Shown here piece by piece: positions 7,947 through 18,039 of a stretch of DNA of 64,000 nt; the first letter of the stretch is position 1; each line of letters starts with the position of its first letter. The notes under the pieces are model-generated. The model made no database searches, was not told the origin of the DNA, and saw only the letters and a list, made by a program, of their open reading frames with translations. The position numbers were made by a program, and so were the translations under genes. The stretch is taken from positions 283,272 to 347,271 of the forward strand of contig NZ_PZJM01000004.1 in assembly GCF_003206045.1 (NCBI RefSeq). The letters are read 5' to 3'. The stretch is from Salinicola lusitanus (GTDB lineage Bacteria > Pseudomonadota > Gammaproteobacteria > Pseudomonadales > Halomonadaceae).

Positions 7947-8453
7947 ATGGGCGCACTGACACGGTCAATCGGCGGTTTGTTGATTTATGGCATAACGCTG
8001 TCGATGCCGGCCTGGGGGCTGGAGCAGCCGAGTGGTCCGATCCTGCTGACGGTCTCCGGCAATATCGGCAAGACCAATGTCGGCGATACCGCCCAATTCG
8101 ATCGCGCGATGCTCGAGTCACTGACGGGGGGCCGCACGCAGACTCACACGCCGTGGCACGACGGCCTGATGACCTTCGAAGGCCCGTTGGGCCGTGCCGT
8201 GCTGCAGGCGGTCGACGCCCGAGGTGACGCGCTGCGAGTCGTGGCCCTCAACGATTATGCGGCGACGATACCCGTTGGTGACTGGCAGCGCTATGACGTG
8301 CTGCTGGCGCTGACGGCCAATGGGGAACCGCTGCGCGTCAGGGACTATGGGCCGATATTCGTGATCTATCCCTTCGACGACCACCCTGAGCTGAAAAACG
8401 AGGACATCGTCACCCGCTCCGTCTGGCAGGTGACGCGGATAGAGGTCCAATGA
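7947..8453 (+). CDS. Secreted SUOX-fold (oxidoreductase molybdopterin-binding-like) protein without cysteine
   Basis: A 168-residue protein with an N-terminal signal sequence ([15 protein letters not shown]) and a small domain of the sulfite-oxidase/YedY fold ([46 protein letters not shown]). In real SUOX enzymes a cysteine coordinates molybdenum. This protein contains no cysteine, so it is unlikely to be an ordinary molybdoenzyme. It ends 13 bases before the hybrid kinase gene and is almost certainly co-transcribed with it, which suggests a periplasmic ligand-sensing partner. That role is an inference. Confidence 0.78.
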   Translation: MGALTRSIGGLLIYGITLSMPAWGLEQPSGPILLTVSGNIGKTNVGDTAQFDRAMLESLTGGRTQTHTPWHDGLMTFEGPLGRAVLQAVDARGDALRVVALNDYAATIPVGDWQRYDVLLALTANGEPLRVRDYGPIFVIYPFDDHPELKNEDIVTRSVWQVTRIEVQ

Positions 8454-8466
8454 GGTCTCGAGTCCG

Positions 8467-10713
8467 ATGCCGGGCGTAACGGCCAAATCCCTGCTCTCTC
8501 GGCGATTCAGGGTCGCGACCTTCGCGGCCGTGCTGTTCTTCTCGTGCACCCTCGTCACCGGCGGGATCATCGTCGCCCGGCAGCACACCGTTGCCGGCCG
8601 CCTGCTCGAAAATCTGGTCTGGGCCGCGTACCAGCTCGATCGCGAGGGTCGAGAACTCTCCACAAGATTGTCATCCCTGGCTTCCGAGGCAGAGTGGGAG
8701 GCGGTCCAGCTTCGTTTCGAGATCTTCTACAGCCGGCTGACACTCCTGCAACGCGGGGAACTCGGTCGATCGATCGAGGCGGTGAAGGATGCTCGATCGC
8801 ATCTCGACAAGCTCGCTCGCGAGATCGTGGTGCTGGATCGAACGCTGGCGACCTTGTCGAGCCTGCCGTGGACCGAACGGATTTCCAGACTTCCCGCTCC
8901 CCGGCAGCGACTGGAGGTGATCACGTTGTCGACCCAACAGTTACTGGTCGATATCAATGCGAGGGTCTCCTCCGGTCGCCTGATCGAGCGTCGCCAGATG
9001 ATGCAGCTGTACGGCCTGGCGTTGACGCTGGTCGTATTGGCGATGCTATCGGGTGCCATCCTGATCAGGGCCCTTTTTCGGGAGGCGATGAGTCGCCATC
9101 ACAAACTGCAGCAGTTGGAAGTCCAGCGTCAGGCGCTGAATGAGGCCGTCGAGCGTGCCGAGCGCGCGAGTCGCAGCAAGTCGGAATTCATGGCGGTCAT
9201 GAGTCATGAGATTCGCACGCCGCTCAACGGAGTGGTCGGGATGGCGGACTTGCTGTCCACGGAGGTCGTCTCGACGCGGGGACTTCAGTATCTGAAAGCG
9301 CTGAAGCAGAGCGCCTCCGGGCTTCAGGTCATCATCAACGACATACTCGACTACTCCAAGCTGGAGAGCGGGAGCCTGGAGCTAGATCGGCACGCTTTCG
9401 ACTTCCAGGAATTTCTCGATCAGATCTACGAAGAGTACCGACTCTGCGGTACCCGCGTTGCCTTCATCCGGGAGCTTTCACCCCGACTGCCAAGATATGT
9501 CGTCGGCGATGTGACCCGGCTACGGCAGGTGTTGATGAATCTGCTCAACAACGCTTTCAAGTTCACCTCCGAAGGCCAGGTCGCCCTGAACGTCTTCAAC
9601 GACGAGGCGTGCCGAATTCAGTTCGAGGTGTGCGACACGGGCTGCGGTATTCCCGACGATTATCGAGCCCGACTGTTCACTCCCTTCTCGCAGGTCGATG
9701 CCTCCATCGCCCGGCGACACGAGGGGACCGGACTGGGACTGGCGATCTGCAAGCGCCTGGTCGATGCCATGGGCGGCGAGATCGGTTTCGCTGGCCGCGA
9801 GGGCCATGGCACTCGCTTCTGGGCGAGCATACCGCTGCCGGAGGTTTCCTCCGTGGAGGCGGTGGCCACGTTGCCGATAATGACGGTGCCGGTTCAACGA
9901 AGCATTCTCGTCGTCGAGGACAACGCCATCAATCAGCAGGTCGCGCGCGGCATGCTGGAGGCACTGGGCCAGCGCGTCACGATTGTCGAGAACGGCAGTG
10001 AGGCGCTGGCCCTGCTGCGGGAACATCGCAAGGCGTTCGATCTGGTTTTGATGGACATGCAGATGCCGGTCCTCGATGGCGTCGAGACTACCCGGCGCTG
10101 GCGATCGCAGGAGCCCCGGCCGATCCTGCCGATCGTCGCCATGACCGCGAACGTGATGCCCGAGGATCGGCAGCGCTGCCTTGACAGTGGCATGCAGGGC
10201 GTGATCCTCAAGCCTTTCACGCGTCAGGAGCTGCGTCAGGTACTGTTCACGCACCTGGGGTCGACCTGCGGGAGCACCGGCAGCGATGGCGCCACGTTGC
10301 CATCCGGGCCGGCTGGAGGCATTGCCGAACCGCCAGCGCTCTTGGACGACGCGGTCTGTCGGGAGTTGCGGGCCTCGCTGTCGAGGGATGCGCTCGAATC
10401 GCTCTACCACCGTTTCTTCCTGCGTCTGGAAGACAGGATCGGCGCCTTGAGGTCGGCCATCCGGAATGGCGATGTCGTGATGATCCGTCGGGAAGCGCAC
10501 TCGTTGAAAGGGGCCGCCGCCGCGCTGGGCTGTCTCGGCCTGGCGGAGCTGGCGGCCGGTTTCGAGGCGTTCACGACGGCAGAAGGTGTGAGTCATGTCG
10601 AGAAGCAAGTCGATCGGTTGAACGCCTGCGCCGAGCGCACCCGCCGAGCCATCGCGATCCCGTTGGCAACGGTGCCCCAGGAGGCCTCAGCCCGAGGCGG
10701 CGAGCACGCTTGA
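8467..10713 (+). CDS. Hybrid sensor histidine kinase with receiver and HPt domains
   Basis: A 748-residue inner-membrane kinase. Two transmembrane helices (about 17-37 and 180-200) flank a helical periplasmic domain. A short coiled coil leads to the HisKA box with His247 ([11 protein letters not shown]), then the HATPase_c domain with N, G1 and G2 boxes ([23 protein letters not shown]). A receiver follows with Asp530 ([13 protein letters not shown]), then an HPt domain with His678 ([14 protein letters not shown]). This is a complete four-step phosphorelay chain lacking only the output regulator, and the divergent OmpR-type gene supplies one. Its last 27 bp overlap the 3' end of the opposing EAL gene. 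Confidence 0.93.
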   Translation: MPGVTAKSLLSRRFRVATFAAVLFFSCTLVTGGIIVARQHTVAGRLLENLVWAAYQLDREGRELSTRLSSLASEAEWEAVQLRFEIFYSRLTLLQRGELGRSIEAVKDARSHLDKLAREIVVLDRTLATLSSLPWTERISRLPAPRQRLEVITLSTQQLLVDINARVSSGRLIERRQMMQLYGLALTLVVLAMLSGAILIRALFREAMSRHHKLQQLEVQRQALNEAVERAERASRSKSEFMAVMSHEIRTPLNGVVGMADLLSTEVVSTRGLQYLKALKQSASGLQVIINDILDYSKLESGSLELDRHAFDFQEFLDQIYEEYRLCGTRVAFIRELSPRLPRYVVGDVTRLRQVLMNLLNNAFKFTSEGQVALNVFNDEACRIQFEVCDTGCGIPDDYRARLFTPFSQVDASIARRHEGTGLGLAICKRLVDAMGGEIGFAGREGHGTRFWASIPLPEVSSVEAVATLPIMTVPVQRSILVVEDNAINQQVARGMLEALGQRVTIVENGSEALALLREHRKAFDLVLMDMQMPVLDGVETTRRWRSQEPRPILPIVAMTANVMPEDRQRCLDSGMQGVILKPFTRQELRQVLFTHLGSTCGSTGSDGATLPSGPAGGIAEPPALLDDAVCRELRASLSRDALESLYHRFFLRLEDRIGALRSAIRNGDVVMIRREAHSLKGAAAALGCLGLAELAAGFEAFTTAEGVSHVEKQVDRLNACAERTRRAIAIPLATVPQEASARGGEHA

Positions 10714-11847
10714 CGAGCGATACCAGGTCTCGAACGCTGATCCCGGCATCGGGCGGCCCAGCCAATACCCCTGAGCGATGTCACAGCCGGCATGGCGCAG
10801 GAGTTGATACTGCGTCTGTGTCTCGACGCCCTCGGCCACGACCTTCATGTGCAACCGATGGCCGAGGTCGAGGATCGACAAGGTGATTGCTTCGGCGACA
10901 GGGTCCTGGTCGGCGCGGGAGACGAAGCTGCGATCGAGTTTCAGCTCGTCGAAGGCAAGGCGGTGAAGCTGCGTCATCGACGAGTAGCCGGTGCCGAAAT
11001 CATCCAGCGACAATCGACAGCCACGCTCGCGTAACCCCCGCAGGATATGGGCGGCGTAACTCAGGCACTCGATGCCAGTGGATTCGGTGACTTCCAGCGT
11101 GAGGTGACGCAACGGCGCTCCCCGGGCTTCCGCCAGCAGATCGAACGACGCCAATACGTCGGCGGACTGGATCCAGGCCGAGGGTATGTTGACGGCCAGG
11201 TTCAGTGTCCAGCCATTGGCGTGCCACCGGGCAAGCTGGTCGAACGCCAGGGTGAGCACTCTCCAGGTCAACTCGACGATGAAGCCATGACGTTCGGCGA
11301 GCGGGATGAAAAGATCGGGCGCGATCGTCCCATGATCGCTGGTTTGCCAGCGCAACAGGGCCTCGGCGCCGGTCACGCGCTCCCGGCGCAGATCGAATTT
11401 CGGCTGGTAGACCAGGAAGAATTCGTTGCGTGACAGAGCGCGAACCAGATCCTCGATGGCGAATTGTCGTGGGCGTGACGCCAGGGGTTCGAGCAGTTGA
11501 TCCAGGCCGGTCGGCAAGCGTCGCTTCGGCAGAAATCCCAGCATGCCGAGGCCTTTCTTGCGACCTGCCTGGATGACTCGATCGGCGATATCGTCCGCGC
11601 ATGCGCTCAACAGCACGATCGAGGCGTCCAGTCGCAGATCCTGAAGATATTGCAGGACATCGAAACCGTCGAATTCGCCAAGTGCGAAGTCCAGCAAAAT
11701 CAGGTCGACCGCCATTCTCTCGGGCCCGCGAGCCAGCTCGTCGAGGCCGCCCACGGCATCGACCTGATAATCCCGCTGGCTGAGCAGATGCGCGGCCAGG
11801 GTGCGGATTTCGTCGTCATCGTCGATGACCAGAGCGCGTCTCGGCAT
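10687..11847 (-). CDS. Receiver-EAL domain protein (c-di-GMP phosphodiesterase)
   Basis: A 386-residue cytoplasmic protein. Residues 1-125 are a receiver with the acidic cluster at 9-12 and Asp53. Residues 130-380 are an EAL domain whose catalytic and metal ligands all appear present: [38 protein letters not shown] and QGYW. It should degrade cyclic di-GMP to pGpG when activated by phosphorylation. The gene converges on the hybrid kinase and overlaps its end. c-di-GMP commonly controls exopolysaccharide production and chemotaxis, both encoded nearby, but a direct link is not shown. Confidence 0.92.
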   Translation of the reverse strand: MPRRALVIDDDDEIRTLAAHLLSQRDYQVDAVGGLDELARGPERMAVDLILLDFALGEFDGFDVLQYLQDLRLDASIVLLSACADDIADRVIQAGRKKGLGMLGFLPKRRLPTGLDQLLEPLASRPRQFAIEDLVRALSRNEFFLVYQPKFDLRRERVTGAEALLRWQTSDHGTIAPDLFIPLAERHGFIVELTWRVLTLAFDQLARWHANGWTLNLAVNIPSAWIQSADVLASFDLLAEARGAPLRHLTLEVTESTGIECLSYAAHILRGLRERGCRLSLDDFGTGYSSMTQLHRLAFDELKLDRSFVSRADQDPVAEAITLSILDLGHRLHMKVVAEGVETQTQYQLLRHAGCDIAQGYWLGRPMPGSAFETWYRSSSVLAASG

Positions 11848-11910
11848 GCTTCTTCCTTGTTGATGGCAGGATCGGTGCGTTCCAGGACGGCGGCCAGGGC
11901 CGCCGTGCCC

Positions 11911-13578
11911 TCAGAACGATTCCCACTCCAGCGCCCGACTGGCCTTCGGTGCAGTGGTGATGGCGTGCCGATTCGGCGTCGCCGGCGTCGTGGGCGCGCT
12001 GGACTTGGCCGGTGGTGCGGTCTGGCTGAGCTTGAAACCCGACAGCAGTTCGTCCAGCCGCAGTACCTGGTCGCGCATCTCTGCCGCCGCCGCGCGCGAC
12101 TGCTCGACCATCGAGGCGTTGTGCTGGGTCATGCTGTCGAGGTCGGAGACGGCCGTATTGACCTGGCCAATGCCGATACTCTGCTCTTTGGTGCCGGCAC
12201 TGATCTCGTTGATCACATCGTTGACATGCTGAACGCTCTTGACGATGTCCTGCATCGCGCTTCCTGCCCGGTCCACCAGCTCCGCACCGCTGCGCGCGTG
12301 GGCGACGGAGGTGTCGATCAGCGTGCGGATCTCGTTGGAGGCCTCGCTGGAGCGACTTGCCAGAACTCTGACTTCCTGAGCGACGACGGCAAAGCCACGA
12401 CCGTGCTCACCCGCGCGAGCGGCTTCCACCGACGCGTTGAGCGCGAGGATGTTGGTCTGGAAGGCGATGCTGTCGATCATCGCGATGATCTCGCTGATCC
12501 GGTTCGATGAATCCCGTATGTCGCCCATGGTAGCGATCACCGCTTGCATCGTGTTCTGACCGGCCCTGGCGTTGTCGACGGTGTCCTGGGTCAATCGAGA
12601 GGCTTGCTGAGCCGAATCCGCGGTGTTCTTGACCGTGGCGGAGATCTGCTCCATCGAGGCTGAAGTCTGCTGCAGGTTCGACGCCGACTGCTCGGTACGG
12701 GAAGCGAGATCGTCGCTGCTGTGGGCAATTTCGTCAGCCGCGACGCTGACCGAGGCGGTGCTGTTGCGAACGCCCTGCAACAGTTTGTCGATCCGGGCGA
12801 TGAAATTGTCGAACTGGGTTGCCAGATCGCCGATCTCGTCTCGCCGGCGGCTGGCGATTCGGGCGGTCAAGTCACCGTCGCCCTCCGAGATTTCCCGGAT
12901 GCGGGCGGTGATCTGGCGAAGCGCTCGGGACATCAGGAGCGGCCCGCCCAGGGCGAGAGAGACCGAGAGCACGAGGACGACGATACCGAACCCGATGATC
13001 GCGGTTTCCTGGGTGTCGGCGCGGGAGAGCGCGGCGGACTCCAGCTCGGGAATGAGTTCGAAAGCACGCTGCCCCGCAAGATCGTAGATCAGGCGCAGTT
13101 CCTCGAAGGCTGTCAGGGAGTCGCCTTCCAACTGATCGCGTGCCGCCGCGGTGTCGCCATTGGCGTGAAGATCGAAAGTCTTTCGTGAGGCGTCGAGCCA
13201 GTTCCGGTATTTGTCATCCACACCGGCGGTCGTCGCGACCACCTCCGGGTAGTCGGCCATCAGGGTCCGGAAATTCGTGATGCGATCCCAGGCCTGGCGG
13301 GCGTTTTCACTATGCGCGTCCAACGCCTGTCGGGCGCGCTCGGAGCCTGGTGTCGACCGCAGGAATTCGAGTTCGGCGACTCTGGACTGATAAAGATCGC
13401 GGTCGCCGTTCAGGACATCGCCAATCGCGGCATTGAACGTGCCGCCAAACTCCTGCATGCGAGATTTGAGAGATTCTATCAATCGGTAGTCGGCCAGATA
13501 GACAATCATCAAGGCGAGAGGGATCAGGAGAAACGCGAGCGTGTACTTGATGCGGATTTGTCGAAAATTGGTCAGCAT
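11911..13578 (-). CDS. Methyl-accepting chemotaxis protein
   Basis: A 555-residue chemoreceptor: transmembrane helix near 10-30, a four-helix-type periplasmic sensor of about 150 residues, a second helix (IIGFGIVVLVLSVSLALGG), HAMP, and the long signalling coiled coil with the invariant tip region (AARAGEHGRGFAVVAQEVR). The C-terminus ends EWESF, which fits the xWxxF tether used to recruit CheR and CheB. The start MLTNFRQ follows a GAGG site; the longer frame to 13647 seems less likely. The ligand is unknown. No chemotaxis kinase or flagellar genes occur in the window. Confidence 0.93.
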   Translation of the reverse strand: MLTNFRQIRIKYTLAFLLIPLALMIVYLADYRLIESLKSRMQEFGGTFNAAIGDVLNGDRDLYQSRVAELEFLRSTPGSERARQALDAHSENARQAWDRITNFRTLMADYPEVVATTAGVDDKYRNWLDASRKTFDLHANGDTAAARDQLEGDSLTAFEELRLIYDLAGQRAFELIPELESAALSRADTQETAIIGFGIVVLVLSVSLALGGPLLMSRALRQITARIREISEGDGDLTARIASRRRDEIGDLATQFDNFIARIDKLLQGVRNSTASVSVAADEIAHSSDDLASRTEQSASNLQQTSASMEQISATVKNTADSAQQASRLTQDTVDNARAGQNTMQAVIATMGDIRDSSNRISEIIAMIDSIAFQTNILALNASVEAARAGEHGRGFAVVAQEVRVLASRSSEASNEIRTLIDTSVAHARSGAELVDRAGSAMQDIVKSVQHVNDVINEISAGTKEQSIGIGQVNTAVSDLDSMTQHNASMVEQSRAAAAEMRDQVLRLDELLSGFKLSQTAPPAKSSAPTTPATPNRHAITTAPKASRALEWESF

Positions 13579-13836
13579 GGACGTTGCCTCGGTTCGGGGT
13601 AGGTAACCGATAAATAAGGCGCTTCTCATGCTTAGTCGACTATGCAACCCGATATGTCACGTTTGTTGACATTGCCGGATTTTCTGAATAGCACTTTCGT
13701 CTTGCTGGCGTAAAGAACTATCCAATCCGGCCGATATTGCTGGATTTTACTCCCCTTTTTCGACCACATCTCCATGATGTATTGCGCGGAAAACTCTCCG
13801 GATACAGCGTCGGAAACGGTTGGGCAGGTATTGCCA

Positions 13837-14361
13837 TTATGGCTTGGCGAGAGCGGATTCGTGGGTCAATAGCCACTGTTTTCTGGCGACACCTCCCGCA
13901 TAGCCCGTCAATCTGCCGTTGCTGCCGATCACTCGGTGGCAGGGGACGACGAGAGAGATCGGATTGCGTCCGTTGGCGGCGCCGACCGCTCTGACCGCCG
14001 ACGGGGCGCCGATCTCCACGGCGATGTCGCGATAACTGCGAGTCTGGCCATAGGGGATTGCCCGAAGCGCCTGCCAGACCCGGGCCTGGAAGTCGGTGCC
14101 ACGAGGGGCCAGCGGCAGGTCGAATGTCGTCAGCTCCCCCTGGAAGTAGGCCTCCAGTTGCCGCGCGCATTGCGCGGTGACGGCATTGGGGTTGTCGACG
14201 TGATCCGGTGTCTTCGAGAAAGCGATCCAGGTCAGGCCCTGCGCGGTGGCGCGAATCTCGATGGGGCCCAGGGGGATCGAGGCCGACGGTTGATAGCGCT
14301 GGACGAATTCGTCGTGACGCGTCGGCAGACGGGCGTCGTACTGAGGGAAGTCGGTGTTCAT
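13837..14361 (-). CDS. ogt: Methylated-DNA--protein-cysteine S-methyltransferase
   Basis: A 174-residue suicide repair protein that removes methyl groups from O6-methylguanine. The active-site motif [10 protein letters not shown] and the following LTGYAGG are present, with the DNA-binding helix-turn-helix before them ([22 protein letters not shown]). MNTDFPQY was chosen as start because its ATG overlaps the stop of the upstream ada/alkA-type gene by four bases, indicating translational coupling. It is the second gene of an alkylation-repair operon. Confidence 0.93.
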   Translation of the reverse strand: MNTDFPQYDARLPTRHDEFVQRYQPSASIPLGPIEIRATAQGLTWIAFSKTPDHVDNPNAVTAQCARQLEAYFQGELTTFDLPLAPRGTDFQARVWQALRAIPYGQTRSYRDIAVEIGAPSAVRAVGAANGRNPISLVVPCHRVIGSNGRLTGYAGGVARKQWLLTHESALAKP

Positions 14362-15722
14362 AGGATCTGGTTCCAGAGCTGCATTGTGAGATAGCTGCGC
14401 CACGGGGACGCGGAGGCGACATCCACGGGCGTCTCCCGACGAGCGAGCGCGCGGCGCAGACCGACATCGCCGTCCAGCCAGACGTCGGGGTCGCCGTTCC
14501 CGCGCATGGCGACCACGTTGGCCGTCCATGGGCCGATGCCCTTGAGCGAGAGCCACTGCCGTGGGTCGTCGCCGATGTCCCCCCGGTCATGGGCGCTCGC
14601 CAGCCGCCGGACGGTTTCCCGGCGGCTGGCGGGCAGCTTCAGGAAAGCCAGATCGCTGGCGGCGATGGCGCTGGCGGTAGGGAAGCGCCGGCGTCCGCCG
14701 GTTTCGGTCTCCCCGAGGTGGTCGACCAGGCTCTGGATCAGGCGATTGGCGGCGGCGATCGAGATCTGCTGGCCGAGCACGGCACGGATGCCGGCTTCGA
14801 AGACGCTCCAGGACCCCGGCAGGCGCAGCCCCTCGGCCAGCGGTAGATCCGGTAGATGCCGCTGGAGGTGGGCTTCGATGGTGGCGGTGTCGGCATCCAG
14901 GTCCAGCATCCGCCGGATCTGACCCACGATGGCACTGAGGTCGCCGAGCTCGCTCAGGACCAGCGTGACCACGAACTGGTGGCGTTCTTGGTCGTGCCTG
15001 GCCTCGAAGTAGCCGGTGGTCTCCCCCTGTCTCAGGGTCCGCCCTAATGAATGTTCGTCGACCCACTCCAGGCCGTCGATGACGTGAAGCGCATAGAAAT
15101 GGCGCAGACGCTCCCACTGGTAGGGCGGGCGATAGGCGAGCTTGACGGTCAGGGCGGCGCTGTTGCGCTTGCGCCGTCGGATATCGCTGGGGGCCAGCGC
15201 CATCTGTCGTCTGAAGGCGTCGTTGAAACGCCGGAGACTGGAGAAGCCGCTGGCGTGGGCGACATCGATCACCGGCAACGTCGTCTCGTGCAGCAGTTTC
15301 TTGGCGAACAGGCACTGGCGGTAGATCGCGTACGCCTTGGGCGATACCCCGAACCGACGCTGGAACAGCTGGCGCAGATAGCGCTCGCCGATGCCCAGCC
15401 TGTCGCAAAGCGCCGTGACATTGCCCTGTTGCAGCGCGCCGGCATCGATCAGACGAATGGCCCGCGCCAGCGTGGTCTGAGGCCCCTGCCAGGCGGGAGA
15501 GTCCGGTGCACTGTCCGGACGGCAGCGCAGGCAGGGGCGAAAACCGGCGCGGGCAGCGGCGACCGCCGACTCGAAGTAGCGAACGTGGCGCTCCTGCGGG
15601 AGGGTCGCCGGGCAGATCGGGCGGCAGAAGATCCCGGTGGTTTCCACCGCAATGAAGAAGCGACCGTCGAAGCGGGCGTCTCGGGCCAGGCGGGCACTGC
15701 GGCACTGCTGAGGGTCGAGCAT
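14358..15722 (-). CDS. AdaA/AlkA fusion: methyl-responsive AraC regulator and 3-methyladenine DNA glycosylase
   Basis: A 454-residue fusion. Residues 1-75 form the Ada zinc/methyl-acceptor domain with Cys33, Cys37, Cys64 and Cys67 (FCRPICPA and PCLRCRPD). Residues 80-185 form an AraC-type DNA-binding domain. Residues 195-454 are AlkA: an N-terminal domain, then the helix-hairpin-helix GPD region with [14 protein letters not shown] and the Asp in DGDVGL expected to be catalytic. Methyl-phosphotriester sensing, transcription activation and base excision are thus joined in one chain. It overlaps ogt by four bases. Such fusions are known in several proteobacteria. Confidence 0.92.
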   Translation of the reverse strand: MLDPQQCRSARLARDARFDGRFFIAVETTGIFCRPICPATLPQERHVRYFESAVAAARAGFRPCLRCRPDSAPDSPAWQGPQTTLARAIRLIDAGALQQGNVTALCDRLGIGERYLRQLFQRRFGVSPKAYAIYRQCLFAKKLLHETTLPVIDVAHASGFSSLRRFNDAFRRQMALAPSDIRRRKRNSAALTVKLAYRPPYQWERLRHFYALHVIDGLEWVDEHSLGRTLRQGETTGYFEARHDQERHQFVVTLVLSELGDLSAIVGQIRRMLDLDADTATIEAHLQRHLPDLPLAEGLRLPGSWSVFEAGIRAVLGQQISIAAANRLIQSLVDHLGETETGGRRRFPTASAIAASDLAFLKLPASRRETVRRLASAHDRGDIGDDPRQWLSLKGIGPWTANVVAMRGNGDPDVWLDGDVGLRRALARRETPVDVASASPWRSYLTMQLWNQIL

Positions 15723-15841
15723 GAGGGCGTGTCCTGATCATCGTCTCGGCCTCATTGTAGCGGGACGAGTCGGCGGGACCGGCCGGATCCGGCACTCAAT
15801 GATTGCCACGGCGAGGATATCGGATCGTCGGATCGAGGCAA

Positions 15842-15866
15842 GAACGGCGCCCGTGAGGCGCCGTTC
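15842..15866 (-). terminator. Hairpin after yjbH
   Basis: A perfect 10-bp stem (GAACGGCGCC / GGCGCCGTTC) with a five-base loop, 29 bp beyond the yjbH stop codon. Only a short TT follows on the minus strand, so it is a weak intrinsic terminator or a 3'-end stabiliser for yjbEFGH. Confidence 0.55.
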
Positions 15867-15894
15867 GAGAGCGAGGCTGGCAGGTCGCCCGCCG

Positions 15895-18036
15895 CTACTC
15901 CCAGAGCTTGTCGTAGTCATTCCAGTAGTGACCCATGTCGCGATCCTGGGTCAGGCCATAGAGCGTGTAGCGGCGGGCGAGACGGGCGCCGCCATCGCGG
16001 GTCAGCGGCTGCCAGGCGATGGTCGTGCTGCTGCGGCTCGATTCCGAGAAGAAGACATCTAGCGGGATCGAGACGTAGAGCCCCTTGTCGAAACTGCCTT
16101 CGCCGTAGTCGTCGCCGGCGTCCGTCAGCGTTGCCCAGGCACCGATCCGCACCCCGGAATCGAACTGGCGGGAAAGATCGAATGTTGCGCCGAGGTCCTT
16201 GGCCAGATAGCGACCCACGCTGACCTGAGCGAGAACATCCTCGATGCCGGTCTCGATATAGGCGGTGGCGTGACCGGTCCAGGTGTCGTAGTCGCGCATG
16301 TCGAAGCGCTGGTCGAAATCCCGCTGCTTGACCCAGTTGAGGTCGACGCCGAACGCCACCGGGCTGTTGAAGGGGCGATAGAGCACTTCGCCACCGGCGC
16401 CGGCATACATCATCTCGAGCAGACCGCCGTAGGCCATACCGTACCAGTCCTGGCCGAATCGCAGGGTGCGGGTGTACTGCAGGTTGTAGATACCGAGACT
16501 GGTTTCATCCAGATAGCTGTTGATGTTGGTGCGAACGCGAGGCAGCCTCGAATTGGCGACGTAGTCGAAGTCATCGAAATTGTCCGCCAGGTTCAGGGCG
16601 GCGCGGCCGCTGAACCAGCCGTTGGGGTCGGTGCGGTATTCGGCGTCGAGCTTGGCATAGATCTGATAGAGGTAGCCGTCGGGACCTCCCAGGTTCTGAT
16701 TCAAGCCCGGCGACAGGCTCCAGGTGAACTGATCGAGATCGTTCTGATAGAGCAGCTCGCCGGCGGGAGGGGTGTCGCCGGGTTGCGTCAATGCCGAGGC
16801 GTACAGACCGTAGCGATACTGCTGGTCATAGGCCGTGGAACCGGCTGCGTCGAGATAGGCCTGGCGATCATGGACATCGTCGCGCAGTCCCATGCCGACA
16901 GTCTGCCAGCGGTAGCGGTACGTGCCGATATCTTCCGCGGTATGGTTGTTGAGGATGCGATTGGCGCGGCCTTCGCTCTCCAGCATCGAGCGATACTTTG
17001 TCGCCTCGGCCTCGACGATCAACTCGTCGTCGTCGCGGGTGATACGCCGCACGCGCATCCCGGCATTGGCCTGCAGTTCCGAACTGACGGCTTGCCAGTC
17101 CTGTGCGGTCCGCTCCGGTGCCGCCTGGATCGGTACCGGGCGCGGATCGTCGGTCTTGGGTTGGGCAAGGCCGGCGAGATTGCCTCGGAAGGTGATACCG
17201 AACATGGCGGTGTCGCCGCGCTCCCATCCGGCGCTCAACGAGACGTTGTCGTTGAGGCTCAGGCGGGCCCCGAGATTGAGCGGAGAGGATTGCGCCAGGG
17301 TGGTCTCGAACGGTTCGCTCCGGTAGTCGTTGCCATCGTATTCGAGCTGGAGGGTCAGCGGCTCCCAGCCGGTCTGGTATTCGATGCCGCCGAACAGCCC
17401 GACGTCGCCGCTGAAGATGTCGCCGAACTCGAAGTCGCCGGCTTCATCGGGGTTCTCCGTGGAGCGCTCGTCGAATCGATCCGATACCGCCCCCAGCGGA
17501 TTGCCGATGCCGCCACCATTGGCCAGATAGCCCCAGCCCAGCCCGAGCGTGAAATCGAAGTCGTACCAGCGTTTGCTGGCGACCAGGTACTCGCTGCCGA
17601 AGAGGCCGGTACCGCCGAAGTCGCGGAAGCCCAGCGCCACGGCTGGCGTGTTGCGGTCCTCCTCGAGTAACCGCAACTTGAAGTCGATCCCTTTGTCCAG
17701 GTAGGCGCGCCCGGGATCGCTGGAGGCCGGGTAGTCCTGGTTGGTGATCGCCGTGTAGCGAAAGCCGGCCTCCAGCCAGTCCATCGGCTGAAAGCTGATG
17801 TTGTAGCGGAGGTAGGGCGACACATGGCTGTGATTGAGGGAGATGTCCCCCAAGGGTGCCATGCGTGCCGTCGGCGTCTGCATCAGCCCGACGCCGCCGA
17901 AATCGGTACGGGCCTGCCCCAGGTCTGCCTGCACGATGGGGGCGTGCGCCATCAGCATCGGGAGCGAGACTCCCATGACCGGGGTGAAAAGGCGCAGCTG
18001 CGTCCAACGGCGATCTGCGAATGTCGTCATGAGCAT
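15895..18036 (-). CDS. yjbH: YjbH-type exopolysaccharide outer-membrane protein
   Basis: A 713-residue protein of the YjbH/GfcD family. A signal peptide covers about 1-37 (ending IVQA-D), followed by a beta-strand-rich region typical of a double outer-membrane barrel: alternating aromatic strands such as GFRYTAI, GLGWGYLANGG and YGMAYGGLLEMMYAG. It is the last gene of yjbEFGH, a group implicated in production or secretion of an exopolysaccharide in E. coli and homologous to the group 4 capsule genes gfcABCD. The frame begins five bases from the yjbG stop. Confidence 0.9.
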   Translation of the reverse strand: MLMTTFADRRWTQLRLFTPVMGVSLPMLMAHAPIVQADLGQARTDFGGVGLMQTPTARMAPLGDISLNHSHVSPYLRYNISFQPMDWLEAGFRYTAITNQDYPASSDPGRAYLDKGIDFKLRLLEEDRNTPAVALGFRDFGGTGLFGSEYLVASKRWYDFDFTLGLGWGYLANGGGIGNPLGAVSDRFDERSTENPDEAGDFEFGDIFSGDVGLFGGIEYQTGWEPLTLQLEYDGNDYRSEPFETTLAQSSPLNLGARLSLNDNVSLSAGWERGDTAMFGITFRGNLAGLAQPKTDDPRPVPIQAAPERTAQDWQAVSSELQANAGMRVRRITRDDDELIVEAEATKYRSMLESEGRANRILNNHTAEDIGTYRYRWQTVGMGLRDDVHDRQAYLDAAGSTAYDQQYRYGLYASALTQPGDTPPAGELLYQNDLDQFTWSLSPGLNQNLGGPDGYLYQIYAKLDAEYRTDPNGWFSGRAALNLADNFDDFDYVANSRLPRVRTNINSYLDETSLGIYNLQYTRTLRFGQDWYGMAYGGLLEMMYAGAGGEVLYRPFNSPVAFGVDLNWVKQRDFDQRFDMRDYDTWTGHATAYIETGIEDVLAQVSVGRYLAKDLGATFDLSRQFDSGVRIGAWATLTDAGDDYGEGSFDKGLYVSIPLDVFFSESSRSSTTIAWQPLTRDGGARLARRYTLYGLTQDRDMGHYWNDYDKLWE

Positions 18037-18039
18037 GGC

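Noticed and set aside
16270..17670. A 466-codon plus-strand frame opposite yjbH
   Set aside because: Shadow of yjbH; no recognisable motif.
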